Shown here piece after piece: positions 23,973 through 31,992 of a stretch of 32,035 nucleotides of DNA (position 1 is its first letter; the number at the start of each line of letters is the position of its first letter). Below the pieces are notes generated by a model, which made no database searches, was not told the origin of the DNA, and saw nothing but the letters and a program-made list of their open reading frames with translations. The DNA is taken from NCBI GenBank assembly GCA_030524205.1, contig JAUNGZ010000025.1, positions 1 through 32,035 on the forward strand, given 5' to 3'. Both the position numbers and the translations under genes were made by a program. The stretch is from Eubacteriales bacterium. GTDB lineage: Bacteria; Bacillota; Clostridia; Oscillospirales; Butyricicoccaceae.

Positions 23973-26900
23973 AACGGGATACCATCCTGATCGTGGATGA
24001 TATGGAGGTCAACCGCGCGATCCTGCATGCGCTTTTCGAGGAGGAGTACAACCTGCTGGAAGCGGAAAACGGCGAGCAGGCGGTCATGCTGATCAAGCAG
24101 TACCATCAGTCGCTGGCGGCGGTGCTGCTTGATCTGGTCATGCCGGTCAAGGACGGGTATCAGGTCATGTCCGAGCTGTCCCAAAACGGGCTGCTGGTCG
24201 GCTTTCCGGTCATTGTCATCACCTCGGAGGATTCGATGGAAAACGAGGTCCGCGCGTTCGATCTGGGCGCGGCGGATATCATCATCAAGCCGTTCGAGCC
24301 GCATGTGGTGCGCCGGCGCGTGCGCAACGCGGTCGAGCTGAACCGGCACAAGCTGCATCTGGAGGAAATGGTCGAGGAGCAGGCCTCCAAGCTGCGGGAA
24401 TCGCGCGATGTGATCATGGACGCGCTGTCCTCCGTGATCGAGCACCGCAGCGCCGAAACCGGGCAGCACGTGCTGCGCATCCGCATGTTTACGCGGGTGC
24501 TGCTGGAAAACGTCATGCGCTGCTGCCCGGAGTACGATCTGGACGAGCGCTCGATCGGCGTAATCGCCGAGGCCGCCGCCCTGCACGACATCGGCAAGAT
24601 CGCGATACCGGACACCATCCTGAACAAACCCGGCCGCTTGACGCAGGAAGAATTTGAAATCATGAAGACCCACACGGTCAAGGGCTGCGAGATTCTGACC
24701 GGACTTGACCGCATGGGCGACAGGGAATATCTGCAATACGCCTACAACATCTGCCGCTACCACCACGAGCGGTGGGACGGGCGCGGCTATCCGGACGGCC
24801 TTGTGGGCGACAATATCCCGATCTGCGCGCAGGCGGTCGGCATTGCCGACGCTTACGACGCGCTGACCACCGACCGCGTGTACAAAAAGGCGATCCCGCC
24901 CGAGCGCGCGCTGACGATGATCCTGAACGGGGAGTGCGGCGCGTTTTCCCCCAAGCTGCTGGAGTGCCTGAAGAACGTGAGCATCCCGTTTGAGGAATTG
25001 GTGCGCGATTACGCGGACGGGCGCAGCCCCTCCGGGGAGACGGCCCGTTTGGGCGGGCCGGCCGCCCGCTATCCGGGTCTGAAGGGCGCGGCGGACTTCG
25101 GCCAGATGAAGTATTTCGCGCTGCTGCGCTATTTGGAGGCCACCGTGCTTGAAGCCGACCTCGACAGCGGGATTTACCATCTGGTGTATCAGCAGGACGA
25201 GGATTTCGAGGACCTGCGGCAGGGCGATACGTTTGAGGAGGCTTTTCGCGCGTTTGCGCGGCGCGCCGTGCATCCGGACGACCGGGACGAGGTGCTTTCC
25301 ATCCTCAGCAGCGGGGTCGAGAACTTTTTCGGCAGCGGCCTGATGAAGCGGAGCCGGAAATACCGGGTGCTGCACCGCGCCACCGGCGCGTATGTTTGGT
25401 ACGAGGGGACCGCGCTGCGCGTCGATATCGACAATCCCAAGCAGCACAGGGCGCTGTTCGTCTGGACGCGGTGGGAGGGCGGCGAGGCGGCGCTTCCGCA
25501 AAGCGCGCCCGCGCTGCGCGCGCCCGACACGCACGACCTGCCGGTCAGCGTGCAGCAATGCCTGAACGACCGGTGGTTCACCATGACCTATGTCAACGAA
25601 AGCTTCGTTTCGCTGTTCGGCTACGACAAGCGGGAGCTGGAGCAAAGGTTCCACAACCATTACATCGAAATGGTCTATCAGGAGGACCGGCAGCATATGA
25701 CCCGACGGCTGTACGAGCAGCTTTGCTCCGGCCGCGCGCAGGAGCTGGAGTACCGGGTCGTCACCAAGCAGGGCGGCCTAGTGTGGGTGCTCGACCGGTG
25801 CCAGCCGGTTATGGGCGAGGACGGGTATGAATACCTCAACCGTGTGCTGACCGATATCACCCAGATCAAGCAGGCGCAGGAGGAGCTGCGGCTGAGCATG
25901 GAGCGCTACCGCATCGTGCAGGCGCAGACCAACGATATTATTTTCGAGTGGAACCTCGATCAAGATCAGATCATTTATTCGCAGAACTGGGAAAAGAAAT
26001 TCGGCTACCGTCCCGTTTCAAGCGCCGCGCGGATCGGCACGGCCTCGCGCCTGTATCCCAAGGATCTTCCCGCGCTGCAAAAGCTGATCGGGCAGATAAA
26101 GGCGGGCATGCCCTACGGCGAGGCCGAGCTGCGCGTGCCGGACGCGGCCGGGCAGTACCGCTGGTGCCGCCTGCGCGCGACCACGCAGTTCGACGACAAG
26201 GGCAGGCCGGTCAAGGCGATCGGCGTTGTGGTGGATATTGATTCCGAAAAGCGCCGCACGCAGGAGCTGATCCACAGGGCTGAGCAGGACGCGCTGACCA
26301 AGCTGTACACCAAAAACGCCGCGCGCGACAGCATTGAGCGGACGCTTGAAAACCGCGAGGCGGACGAGCGCTTCGCCATGATGATCATTGATCTGGACAA
26401 TTTCAAGCAGATCAATGATTCCCGTGGACATATGTTCGGCGACGTGGTGCTCGCCGAGGCCGCCGCCTGCCTGAAAAAGCTGTTCCGCGGCAGCGACACG
26501 GTCGCGCGGTTCGGCGGGGATGAATTTCTGGTTTTTCTGCGGCATGCTTCCGACGGACGGTTTCTGCATGAAAAAGCGGCGCATGTCGTCGGCGCGTTCC
26601 GCGAGCTGCTCGTTGAAGAGCTGAAGGACACCCGCCTGACCTGCAGCATCGGCATCGCCTGCTGCCCGGAGGACGGCGCGGATTTCCAAACGCTGTTCCA
26701 GCGGTGCGACCGGGCGCTGTATCAGGCAAAAATGAACGGCAAGGACCGGTTCGCCGTCTATAACGACGCAACCATGTCCAAAATTTTCGGGCTGGACGCG
26801 CCGCAGGTCTATGCGGCGGGCACGCATATCGAATCGGACGACGCGGACGCGCATTTCAGCGTGGACGGCATCGTGCCGCAGGCGTTCCGCCTGCTGTATG

Positions 26901-27724
26901 AATCCGGGGATATGGAAACCGCGGTAAACGCGATTCTGGATATGGCGGGACGCAAATACAATGTCAGCCGCGCGTATATTTTTGAAAATTCGGAGGATGG
27001 GACTTGGTGCCGGAATACCTTCGAGTGGTGCGGCGAGGGGATCGAGCCCCAGATGCCGTCCTTGCAACATGTGGTTTACGCGGAGCTTGGCGGCTGCTAC
27101 AAGGATAACTTTAATGAGAACAATGTATTTTACTGCCGGGACGTCGCTGAACTGTCCGAGGGGCAGCGCAAGCTGATGGAGGAGCAGGGTATCCGTTCGC
27201 TTTTGCAGTGCGCGATACAGGACGCCGGCAGGTTCGTCGGCTTTGTCGGGTTCGACGACTGCGCGCTCCAGCGGACGTGGACGCAGGGCCAGATCGACGC
27301 GCTGACCTTTATTTCCGAGCTGCTGTCCACCTTCCTGCTCAAAAAGCGCGCGCAGGACAAGGCGATTGCCGCCGCGGACGATTTGCAGATGATGCTCGAT
27401 AATCAGAACGCATGGATCTACGTGATCGACCCGGACGATTATACGATGCGCTACCTCAACAAAAAAACCCTGCGCACCGTGCCCGGCGCGGCGCTCGGCC
27501 AATGCTGCCATAAGGCGTTTTTCCACAGGGACACGCCGTGCCGGGTGTGTCCCGCGCGCGATATCCGCCAAACGCGGAGCCAGACGCACGAGGTTTACAA
27601 CCCGGTGCTGGATGTGTGGACGGTGGCGGACGCCAGTTTGGTACGCTGGGACGGGGCGGACGCCTGCCTGCTGGTCTGCCATGATGTGACCGCGTACAAG
27701 CGGCGGGACGGCGGGGCGGTATAA
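23969..27724 (+). CDS. REC/HD-GYP/PAS/GGDEF/GAF cyclic di-GMP signalling protein
   Basis: A 1251-residue cytoplasmic protein that should both make and degrade cyclic di-GMP. Domains in order: receiver (about 1-120; D10/D11, phosphoacceptor D55, K107); coiled coil; HD-GYP phosphodiesterase (about 145-340; HDIGK at 206-210, HHERWDGRGYPDGL at 265-278); about three PAS regions (about 385-500, 525-635, 645-765); GGDEF cyclase (about 773-932; GGDEF at 849-853, with an I-site RGSD at 840-843); GAF-like domain (about 975-1125); and a C-terminal PAS-like domain with a Cys-rich CCHKAFFHRDTPCRVC segment (about 1179-1194). All catalytic signatures look intact. It starts with GTG overlapping the HPt stop. 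No membrane segment is seen. Confidence 0.93.
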   Translation: MKRDTILIVDDMEVNRAILHALFEEEYNLLEAENGEQAVMLIKQYHQSLAAVLLDLVMPVKDGYQVMSELSQNGLLVGFPVIVITSEDSMENEVRAFDLGAADIIIKPFEPHVVRRRVRNAVELNRHKLHLEEMVEEQASKLRESRDVIMDALSSVIEHRSAETGQHVLRIRMFTRVLLENVMRCCPEYDLDERSIGVIAEAAALHDIGKIAIPDTILNKPGRLTQEEFEIMKTHTVKGCEILTGLDRMGDREYLQYAYNICRYHHERWDGRGYPDGLVGDNIPICAQAVGIADAYDALTTDRVYKKAIPPERALTMILNGECGAFSPKLLECLKNVSIPFEELVRDYADGRSPSGETARLGGPAARYPGLKGAADFGQMKYFALLRYLEATVLEADLDSGIYHLVYQQDEDFEDLRQGDTFEEAFRAFARRAVHPDDRDEVLSILSSGVENFFGSGLMKRSRKYRVLHRATGAYVWYEGTALRVDIDNPKQHRALFVWTRWEGGEAALPQSAPALRAPDTHDLPVSVQQCLNDRWFTMTYVNESFVSLFGYDKRELEQRFHNHYIEMVYQEDRQHMTRRLYEQLCSGRAQELEYRVVTKQGGLVWVLDRCQPVMGEDGYEYLNRVLTDITQIKQAQEELRLSMERYRIVQAQTNDIIFEWNLDQDQIIYSQNWEKKFGYRPVSSAARIGTASRLYPKDLPALQKLIGQIKAGMPYGEAELRVPDAAGQYRWCRLRATTQFDDKGRPVKAIGVVVDIDSEKRRTQELIHRAEQDALTKLYTKNAARDSIERTLENREADERFAMMIIDLDNFKQINDSRGHMFGDVVLAEAAACLKKLFRGSDTVARFGGDEFLVFLRHASDGRFLHEKAAHVVGAFRELLVEELKDTRLTCSIGIACCPEDGADFQTLFQRCDRALYQAKMNGKDRFAVYNDATMSKIFGLDAPQVYAAGTHIESDDADAHFSVDGIVPQAFRLLYESGDMETAVNAILDMAGRKYNVSRAYIFENSEDGTWCRNTFEWCGEGIEPQMPSLQHVVYAELGGCYKDNFNENNVFYCRDVAELSEGQRKLMEEQGIRSLLQCAIQDAGRFVGFVGFDDCALQRTWTQGQIDALTFISELLSTFLLKKRAQDKAIAAADDLQMMLDNQNAWIYVIDPDDYTMRYLNKKTLRTVPGAALGQCCHKAFFHRDTPCRVCPARDIRQTRSQTHEVYNPVLDVWTVADASLVRWDGADACLLVCHDVTAYKRRDGGAV

Positions 27725-27741
27725 TAAAGCATCTCGGCAGC

Positions 27742-27781
27742 AAAAGCGGCGGCCGTCCGTTTGGACGACCGCCGCTTTTTT
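27742..27781. terminator. Bidirectional terminator between the c-di-GMP gene and the xre gene
   Basis: A 14-position stem with one mismatch, AGCGGCGGCCGTCC paired with GGACGACCGCCGCT, loop GTTT, flanked by A and T runs. It lies between the convergent genes and can serve both. Confidence 0.9.
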
Positions 27782-27803
27782 ATATTTGCCGGCCGCGCCG
27801 CGT

Positions 27804-28013
27804 TCATCTGCGCGGCGTCAGTCCGAGGATATAGTCGGCCGACACCCGGTACAAACGGCACAGCACGAGAAGATGCCGGATGGGCAGCTCGTTCGCGCCG
27901 CGCTCGTAGCGGGCGTACATGGTCTGGGAAGTGCCGAGCAGGCGCGCCACCTGCTCCTGTGTTAAATCCGCGTCCTCCCGCAGATCCCGGATGATCCGAA
28001 CGTATGGCTGCAC
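27804..28013 (-). CDS. XRE-family small repressor
   Basis: A 69-residue protein that is little more than a Cro/CI-type helix-turn-helix (IRDLREDADLTQEQVARLL, then GTSQTMYARYERGANELP). It has no extra sensor domain, so it may act as a plain repressor, possibly through a partner. The start is GTG at 28013, preceded by GGAAGGGGGGG, which is a long G run but plausible as a ribosome binding site. It diverges from the SLH-protein gene, and two matching dyads in the shared region (28056-28098) are its likely operators. Confidence 0.85.
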   Translation of the reverse strand: MQPYVRIIRDLREDADLTQEQVARLLGTSQTMYARYERGANELPIRHLLVLCRLYRVSADYILGLTPRR

Positions 28014-28055
28014 TTGCGCACCCCCCCTTCCTCTTGCTCTATAAATATCGTAGCA

Positions 28056-28102
28056 TAGTAAAGAAATATACTATTGACATTAGTAAATAAATTTACTATA
28101 AT
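28056..28102 (+). promoter_or_regulatory. Consensus promoter with two matching 18-bp operators
   Basis: TTGACA (28074-28079), 17 bases, TATAAT (28097-28102): a perfect sigma-A consensus. Dyad 1, TAGTAAAGAAATATACTA (28056-28073), ends just before the minus-35. Dyad 2, TAGTAAATAAATTTACTA (28081-28098), fills the spacer. Both share TAGTAAA...TACTA ends and their centres are 25 bases apart. A repressor bound here would block polymerase. The adjacent XRE protein is the obvious candidate. Confidence 0.85.
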
Positions 28103-28189
28103 AATCACATACAAATTACGGCAGTATGCTTGAAAAAGGCTATTACTTGTGATATTCTCTTTATGCTAATAGATATATGCATAAATAAT

Positions 28190-28275
28190 TTGGCAAACCC
28201 ATCGAAAGATGGCGACGCAAAGCTAAAGGGACTTCTTCGCGGGCGCGAAATGTCAGCCAGCTGCACGGTTGCTCC
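28190..28275 (+). ncRNA. Cyclic di-GMP-I riboswitch (GEMM)
   Basis: The leader between the promoter and the SLH-protein gene contains the GEMM-I core: GGCAAACC (28192-28199), the P1b-type hairpin CCATC-GAAA-GATGG (28199-28212), the invariant GACGCAAAGC (28214-28223) and, on the far side, ATGTCAGCCAGCTG (28250-28263) followed by a closing GGTTGC. The tetraloop GAAA and its receptor-type AAAGGG region are in the usual places. Position, sequence and the terminator that follows make this a strong call. Whether the ligand switches the gene on or off cannot be told by eye. Confidence 0.92.
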
Positions 28276-28296
28276 CGATATGGGGGTTATACCTTG

Positions 28297-28324
28297 AAAC
28301 TGGACTGAACAGTCCAGTTTTTTT
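28297..28324 (+). terminator. Intrinsic terminator in the riboswitch expression platform
   Basis: A 10- to 11-bp perfect stem AAACTGGACTG/CAGTCCAGTTT with a small loop, then a T run. It lies about 22 bases after the aptamer and before the SLH-protein start, so ligand binding probably controls whether RNA polymerase passes it. Confidence 0.92.
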
Positions 28325-28369
28325 ATTGCCCTCCGAGGGTGGGGGCTATTCGTTAAAGGAGGAATACAT

Positions 28370-31135
28370 ATGAAAAAGCACAGAGGTTTGGCCGCGCTGC
28401 TCGCAGCGGCGGTCGCCGCGTCAATGCTGACAGTACCGGCGCTGGCCGCGGATTTTGCCGACATCGAGGGGCATTGGGGCGCTTCGTCGATCGAGCGCTG
28501 GGCGGATTACGGCGTTGTGCAGGGTTCGGACGGCAAATTTAACCCGGACGCCGAGATGACCCGCGCCGAGCTTGCGGCCGTCATGGCGCGCCTGCTCGGT
28601 CTGCGGGATAAGGCGGAGAATACCTTTGCCGATGTGGACGAGGGCGCTTGGTACGCCGACGCGATCCTGAAATGCGCGGCCGCCGGCATCCTGAAGGGCG
28701 ACGGCACAGGCGCCAACCCGAACGGCACGGTAACGCGGCAGGAAGCGGCGGTCATGCTGGGCCGCGCGCTCGGCATCCAGCCTGCGCAGGGCGCGGTCTC
28801 CTTTGCCGACGGCAGCGAGGTTGCCGGCTGGGCGGCGGGCTACGTTAAAGCCATGGCCGAAAAGGGCATCATCAATGGCGTGGGCGGCAATGCTTTCGCC
28901 CCGCTGAGCGATATCAACCGCGCCTCGGTCACCACGATTTTGGATAAGTCGATCTCGACCTACGCCAATGAGAAGGGCGCTTCGGTCGAAGCCGCGGGCG
29001 ACGGCCTGACCGTTGTTGCCGCGCCCGATGTAACGGTCACCGGCGCGGCGGCCGATATCGTGGTAGCGCCCGGCGCGGCCGACGGCACGACGACGCTTGA
29101 AAACACCGCCGTCACTGGCACGGTGACGGTTTCCGCGCCGCAGGCCGAGGTCGTCCTCGCCGGTACGACCAAGGCGGCGGATATCGTCGTCAGCCAGACG
29201 GCGGAGGCCGCTAAGGTAACGGTCGCCTCGACCGCCGAGGCTCAGACGATCACCGCCGAAGCTCCCAAGGCCGAGGTTGCGGTGGCTGGCAAGGTCGATA
29301 AGGTCGAAACCGCAGAAACGGCCGATTCCGCCAAGGTAACGGTCGAAAAATCGGCCACGGTCAGCGAGGTTGCGGTGGGCGCAGCCAAGACCGAGGTCGC
29401 CGTTTCCGGCAAGGTGGACAGCGTGCAGGTGAACGAGGCAGCGGCGGATACCAAGGTGCAGGCCAACAGCGGCGCGACCATCAGCAAGGTGGACAACGCG
29501 GCGGCCGGCACGACGGTTTCCGGCTCGGGCAAGGTGGAAAACGTGACCACCTCGGGCGATAACACCAAGGTCGATACCTCGGGCACCAAGGTGGAGGCCG
29601 CCGAGGGCACGACCGGCACGACGGCGGGCGGCACCAAGGTGGACGGCGGCGAGAGCACGACCACAACCAAGCCCAGCACCGGCGGCGGTGGCGGCGGCGG
29701 TTCTTCCGGGCCAAGCTATACCACGGTAAACGACGCGGCGGCGCTGGCAACCGCGTTCCAGAACGGCGGTTATGTGCGGTTGGGCACGGATATTGCACCG
29801 GCAGATTATCTTACAATTCCAGCAGGGAAAAATGTGACGCTGGATTTAAACGGAAAGATACTGACGATGGCGGCGACAGATAACCAACCCGATTCCTATC
29901 GAAATATTTGTGTTTACGGAACGTTGACAATTGAAGACCGGGCAAACGGCGGAAAGATCGTCAGATCGGCACAAACTTCGGTGGGTGCACTCTCTGTAGT
30001 AGAGATTGATAACGGCGGTAAAATCGTGATGAACAGCGGCATGATCGAGGCGGGAAATCCCTCGAATGCGGACAATACGAACGGTGCAACTGCCGTAGGC
30101 GTGTTCAATGACAGCACCTTTGAGATGAACGGCGGCAGTATTACGGCAAGCTGGTATGCCGTATGTTCAAACGGAACAACCGATTCTAACGCTGAAACCT
30201 ACGGAAACAACGCAAGAATTGTAATTAACGGCGGTCAACTGATCTCTTCGACGGATTATGCTGTTTACGCTCCGTCCGATGGCGGTGTAACCACCATAAG
30301 CGACGGCCATTTGCAAGGCTCGTGGGGCGCGGTTCAATTAACGCGAGGCGAGCTGAATGTAAAGGGCGGCACGTTGACCTGCAACGGCGCTGCCAATGCA
30401 GTAAAGCCGGATGGACAGCATGATGGTTCCACGCCTTCCAGCGCTGCCGCCATATCGCTGAATGCGGTTCACGGCCCTATTACAGCCAGCCTTTCCGGCG
30501 GCACATTTTCGACGACAAACGGAGAAATGGCAGTTAAAAAGAGTGGGAGCCACAACGTTACCACAAACATTACCGGCGGCACGTACTCGAGCGATGTAAC
30601 CGAACTTTGCGCGACTGGTTATGCCTGCGAAGAAGTGAACGGAAAGTACGTTGTAAAGCAATTCGATGATATCCTTACGGAGAAACTGGATGCGTTCGCA
30701 TCTGACCTCTCGGGAAATAGCCTGCCCGTAACAATGGAAAAAGCCGCAGATAAAGAGTATAATGTTACGTTTACATCCGCTACTATCAGCGGCACCAACG
30801 CGGTCGCCATGCTCAGCACGATTCCCGGGCTGACGAAGGTTTCGGTTGCCAAGGATGGCGCGACAACCGTATCGCTTGAGGTTAAGAACGCGGAAAGCGG
30901 CGGCGCTCAGTTCAAAACAGATGTTACGAATCTGCTTCCCACAGCTTCCGGCAGCACGGTCGACCTGACCGTCACCTTCTCGCAGGGCGAAAGCCATACA
31001 GCGGCTATCACCCTGCACGTGACCAACAATGTTACCAGCGACAGCACCACCACCCAGCAGTCCGACGAGGGCGGCGGAACTGTCGGAGACAGCACCATCC
31101 AGCAGCCCGGCGACGAGGGCACAATCACCGAATAA
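28370..31135 (+). CDS. Secreted SLH-domain surface protein with beta-helix region
   Basis: A 921-residue predicted surface protein. Signal peptide at 1-27 (cleavage after ALA). Three S-layer-homology domains follow: about 28-88 (MTRAELAAVMARLLGL), 89-145 (VTRQEAAVMLGRALGI), 146-197 (INRASVTTI). They should bind cell-wall polymer. Residues 205-430 are an Ala/Val/Thr-rich repeat region of short beta strands. A TGGGGGGGSSGPSY linker (about 437-450) leads to a right-handed beta-helix-like region (about 450-765; repeated GG-x-I/G-T pattern, similar in character to pectate-lyase-fold repeats), then a C-terminal domain ending in an acidic Ser/Thr/Gly tail. The AAAGGAGGAATACAT site before the ATG is strong. 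Expression is governed by the promoter, operators and riboswitch upstream. Ligand and role (adhesin, enzyme) are unknown. Confidence 0.9.
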   Translation: MKKHRGLAALLAAAVAASMLTVPALAADFADIEGHWGASSIERWADYGVVQGSDGKFNPDAEMTRAELAAVMARLLGLRDKAENTFADVDEGAWYADAILKCAAAGILKGDGTGANPNGTVTRQEAAVMLGRALGIQPAQGAVSFADGSEVAGWAAGYVKAMAEKGIINGVGGNAFAPLSDINRASVTTILDKSISTYANEKGASVEAAGDGLTVVAAPDVTVTGAAADIVVAPGAADGTTTLENTAVTGTVTVSAPQAEVVLAGTTKAADIVVSQTAEAAKVTVASTAEAQTITAEAPKAEVAVAGKVDKVETAETADSAKVTVEKSATVSEVAVGAAKTEVAVSGKVDSVQVNEAAADTKVQANSGATISKVDNAAAGTTVSGSGKVENVTTSGDNTKVDTSGTKVEAAEGTTGTTAGGTKVDGGESTTTTKPSTGGGGGGGSSGPSYTTVNDAAALATAFQNGGYVRLGTDIAPADYLTIPAGKNVTLDLNGKILTMAATDNQPDSYRNICVYGTLTIEDRANGGKIVRSAQTSVGALSVVEIDNGGKIVMNSGMIEAGNPSNADNTNGATAVGVFNDSTFEMNGGSITASWYAVCSNGTTDSNAETYGNNARIVINGGQLISSTDYAVYAPSDGGVTTISDGHLQGSWGAVQLTRGELNVKGGTLTCNGAANAVKPDGQHDGSTPSSAAAISLNAVHGPITASLSGGTFSTTNGEMAVKKSGSHNVTTNITGGTYSSDVTELCATGYACEEVNGKYVVKQFDDILTEKLDAFASDLSGNSLPVTMEKAADKEYNVTFTSATISGTNAVAMLSTIPGLTKVSVAKDGATTVSLEVKNAESGGAQFKTDVTNLLPTASGSTVDLTVTFSQGESHTAAITLHVTNNVTSDSTTTQQSDEGGGTVGDSTIQQPGDEGTITE

Positions 31136-31148
31136 CACGCACCCATCC

Positions 31149-31181
31149 AAAGGGACGGCTTTACGCCGTCCCTTTCCCTTG
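31149..31181 (+). terminator. Intrinsic terminator after the SLH-protein gene
   Basis: An 11-bp stem AAAGGGACGGC/GCCGTCCCTTT with loop TTTAC. The T tail is interrupted, but the stem is strong. Confidence 0.82.
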
Positions 31182-31188
31182 TGTCATA

Positions 31189-31217
31189 TTGACTTTTCCC
31201 GCCGCATATGCTATGAT
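31189..31217 (+). promoter_or_regulatory. mntP promoter
   Basis: TTGACT (31189-31194), 17 bases, TATGAT (31212-31217). The riboswitch begins about nine bases downstream, which fits a transcription start near its 5' end. Confidence 0.82.
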
Positions 31218-31225
31218 AGAGCGCA

Positions 31226-31353
31226 ATAAGGGAGTAGTCGGCGCGGTCTGTTCCGCCGCGCGGCAGAGCCAACATACTGAGGGGGACGCTCCTCTGGTTT
31301 TGCATGAAATGACGAGACTTATCTGTTTATGCGGCAGATGGGTCTCCTTTTTT
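31226..31353 (+). ncRNA. Mn2+-sensing yybP-ykoY riboswitch with terminator
   Basis: The aptamer shows the family marks AAGGGAGTAG (31229-31237 region), CCAACATACTGA, and CGAGACTTAT (31313-31322). ATAAG (31226-31230) pairs with CTTAT (31318-31322) to close P1. GAGACTTATCTG (31314-31325) can instead pair with CAGATGGGTCTC (31335-31346), followed by six T residues, as an intrinsic terminator. These pairings exclude each other, so Mn2+ stabilising P1 should prevent termination and turn mntP on. The Mn2+ specificity is from the known family. Confidence 0.93.
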
Positions 31354-31392
31354 ATGCCTAAGCTGCCGCGCCTACGACGAGGAGGACAAGAA

Positions 31393-31956
31393 ATGGGATT
31401 TTTGGAGCTATTTATCCTTGCGGTCGGCTTGTCGATGGACGCCTTTGCGGTGTCCGTCTGCAAGGGGCTGTCGGTGCGCGCGCTGCGGCCGCGCCATGCG
31501 CTGATCACGGGCGCGTATTTCGGGGGGTTTCAGGCGCTGATGCCGCTTGCCGGCTTTCTGCTCGGCGTGCGGTTCCAGTCGCTGATCACCAGCGTCGACC
31601 ACTGGATCGCCTTCGTGCTGCTCGCGCTGATCGGCCTGAACATGGTGCGCGAGTCGCGCGAGTGCGGCGAGGACAGCCTGAGCGATTCCTTTTCCTTCGG
31701 TACGATGCTGCCGCTCGCCGTCGCCACCAGCATAGACGCGCTTGCCGTGGGCGTGACGTTTGCGTTTTTGCAGGTCGATATCGTGCCCGCGGTGTGCTTT
31801 ATCGGCGGCACGACCTTTGTGCTTTCGTGCGCCGGGCTGCTGGTTGGCCGCGTGTTCGGCGCGAAGTATAAATCGCGCGCCGAGCTGTTCGGCGGCGTTG
31901 TGCTGATTTTGATGGGGCTTAAAATTTTACTGGAACATTTGGGCGTTTTGGGGTAA
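31393..31956 (+). CDS. mntP: Putative manganese efflux pump MntP
   Basis: A 187-residue membrane protein with about six hydrophobic segments (start at about residues 3-23, LFILAVGLSMDAFAVS). The two DAxAV motifs, SMDAFAVSVCKG and SIDALAVGVTFA, are the diagnostic inverted-repeat signatures of MntP (DUF204), with Asp residues thought to bind Mn2+. The ATG at 31393 follows GAGGAGGACAAGAA. It is controlled by the yybP-ykoY riboswitch, a well-known pairing. It protects against manganese excess. Confidence 0.95.
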   Translation: MGFLELFILAVGLSMDAFAVSVCKGLSVRALRPRHALITGAYFGGFQALMPLAGFLLGVRFQSLITSVDHWIAFVLLALIGLNMVRESRECGEDSLSDSFSFGTMLPLAVATSIDALAVGVTFAFLQVDIVPAVCFIGGTTFVLSCAGLLVGRVFGAKYKSRAELFGGVVLILMGLKILLEHLGVLG

Positions 31957-31992
31957 AATAGGCTTTGAAAACGCGCAAAGGAGTGAACCCCA

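Noticed and set aside
25000-27724. Large minus-strand frames opposite the c-di-GMP gene
   Set aside because: Antisense shadows with Arg/His/Leu-biased composition and no domain; the plus-strand protein has clear domains.
31138-31148. CACGCACCCATC after the SLH gene resembling ACGCGCACCCATCAA near 21418
   Set aside because: The shared block is only about ten bases with no further similarity; taken as chance.
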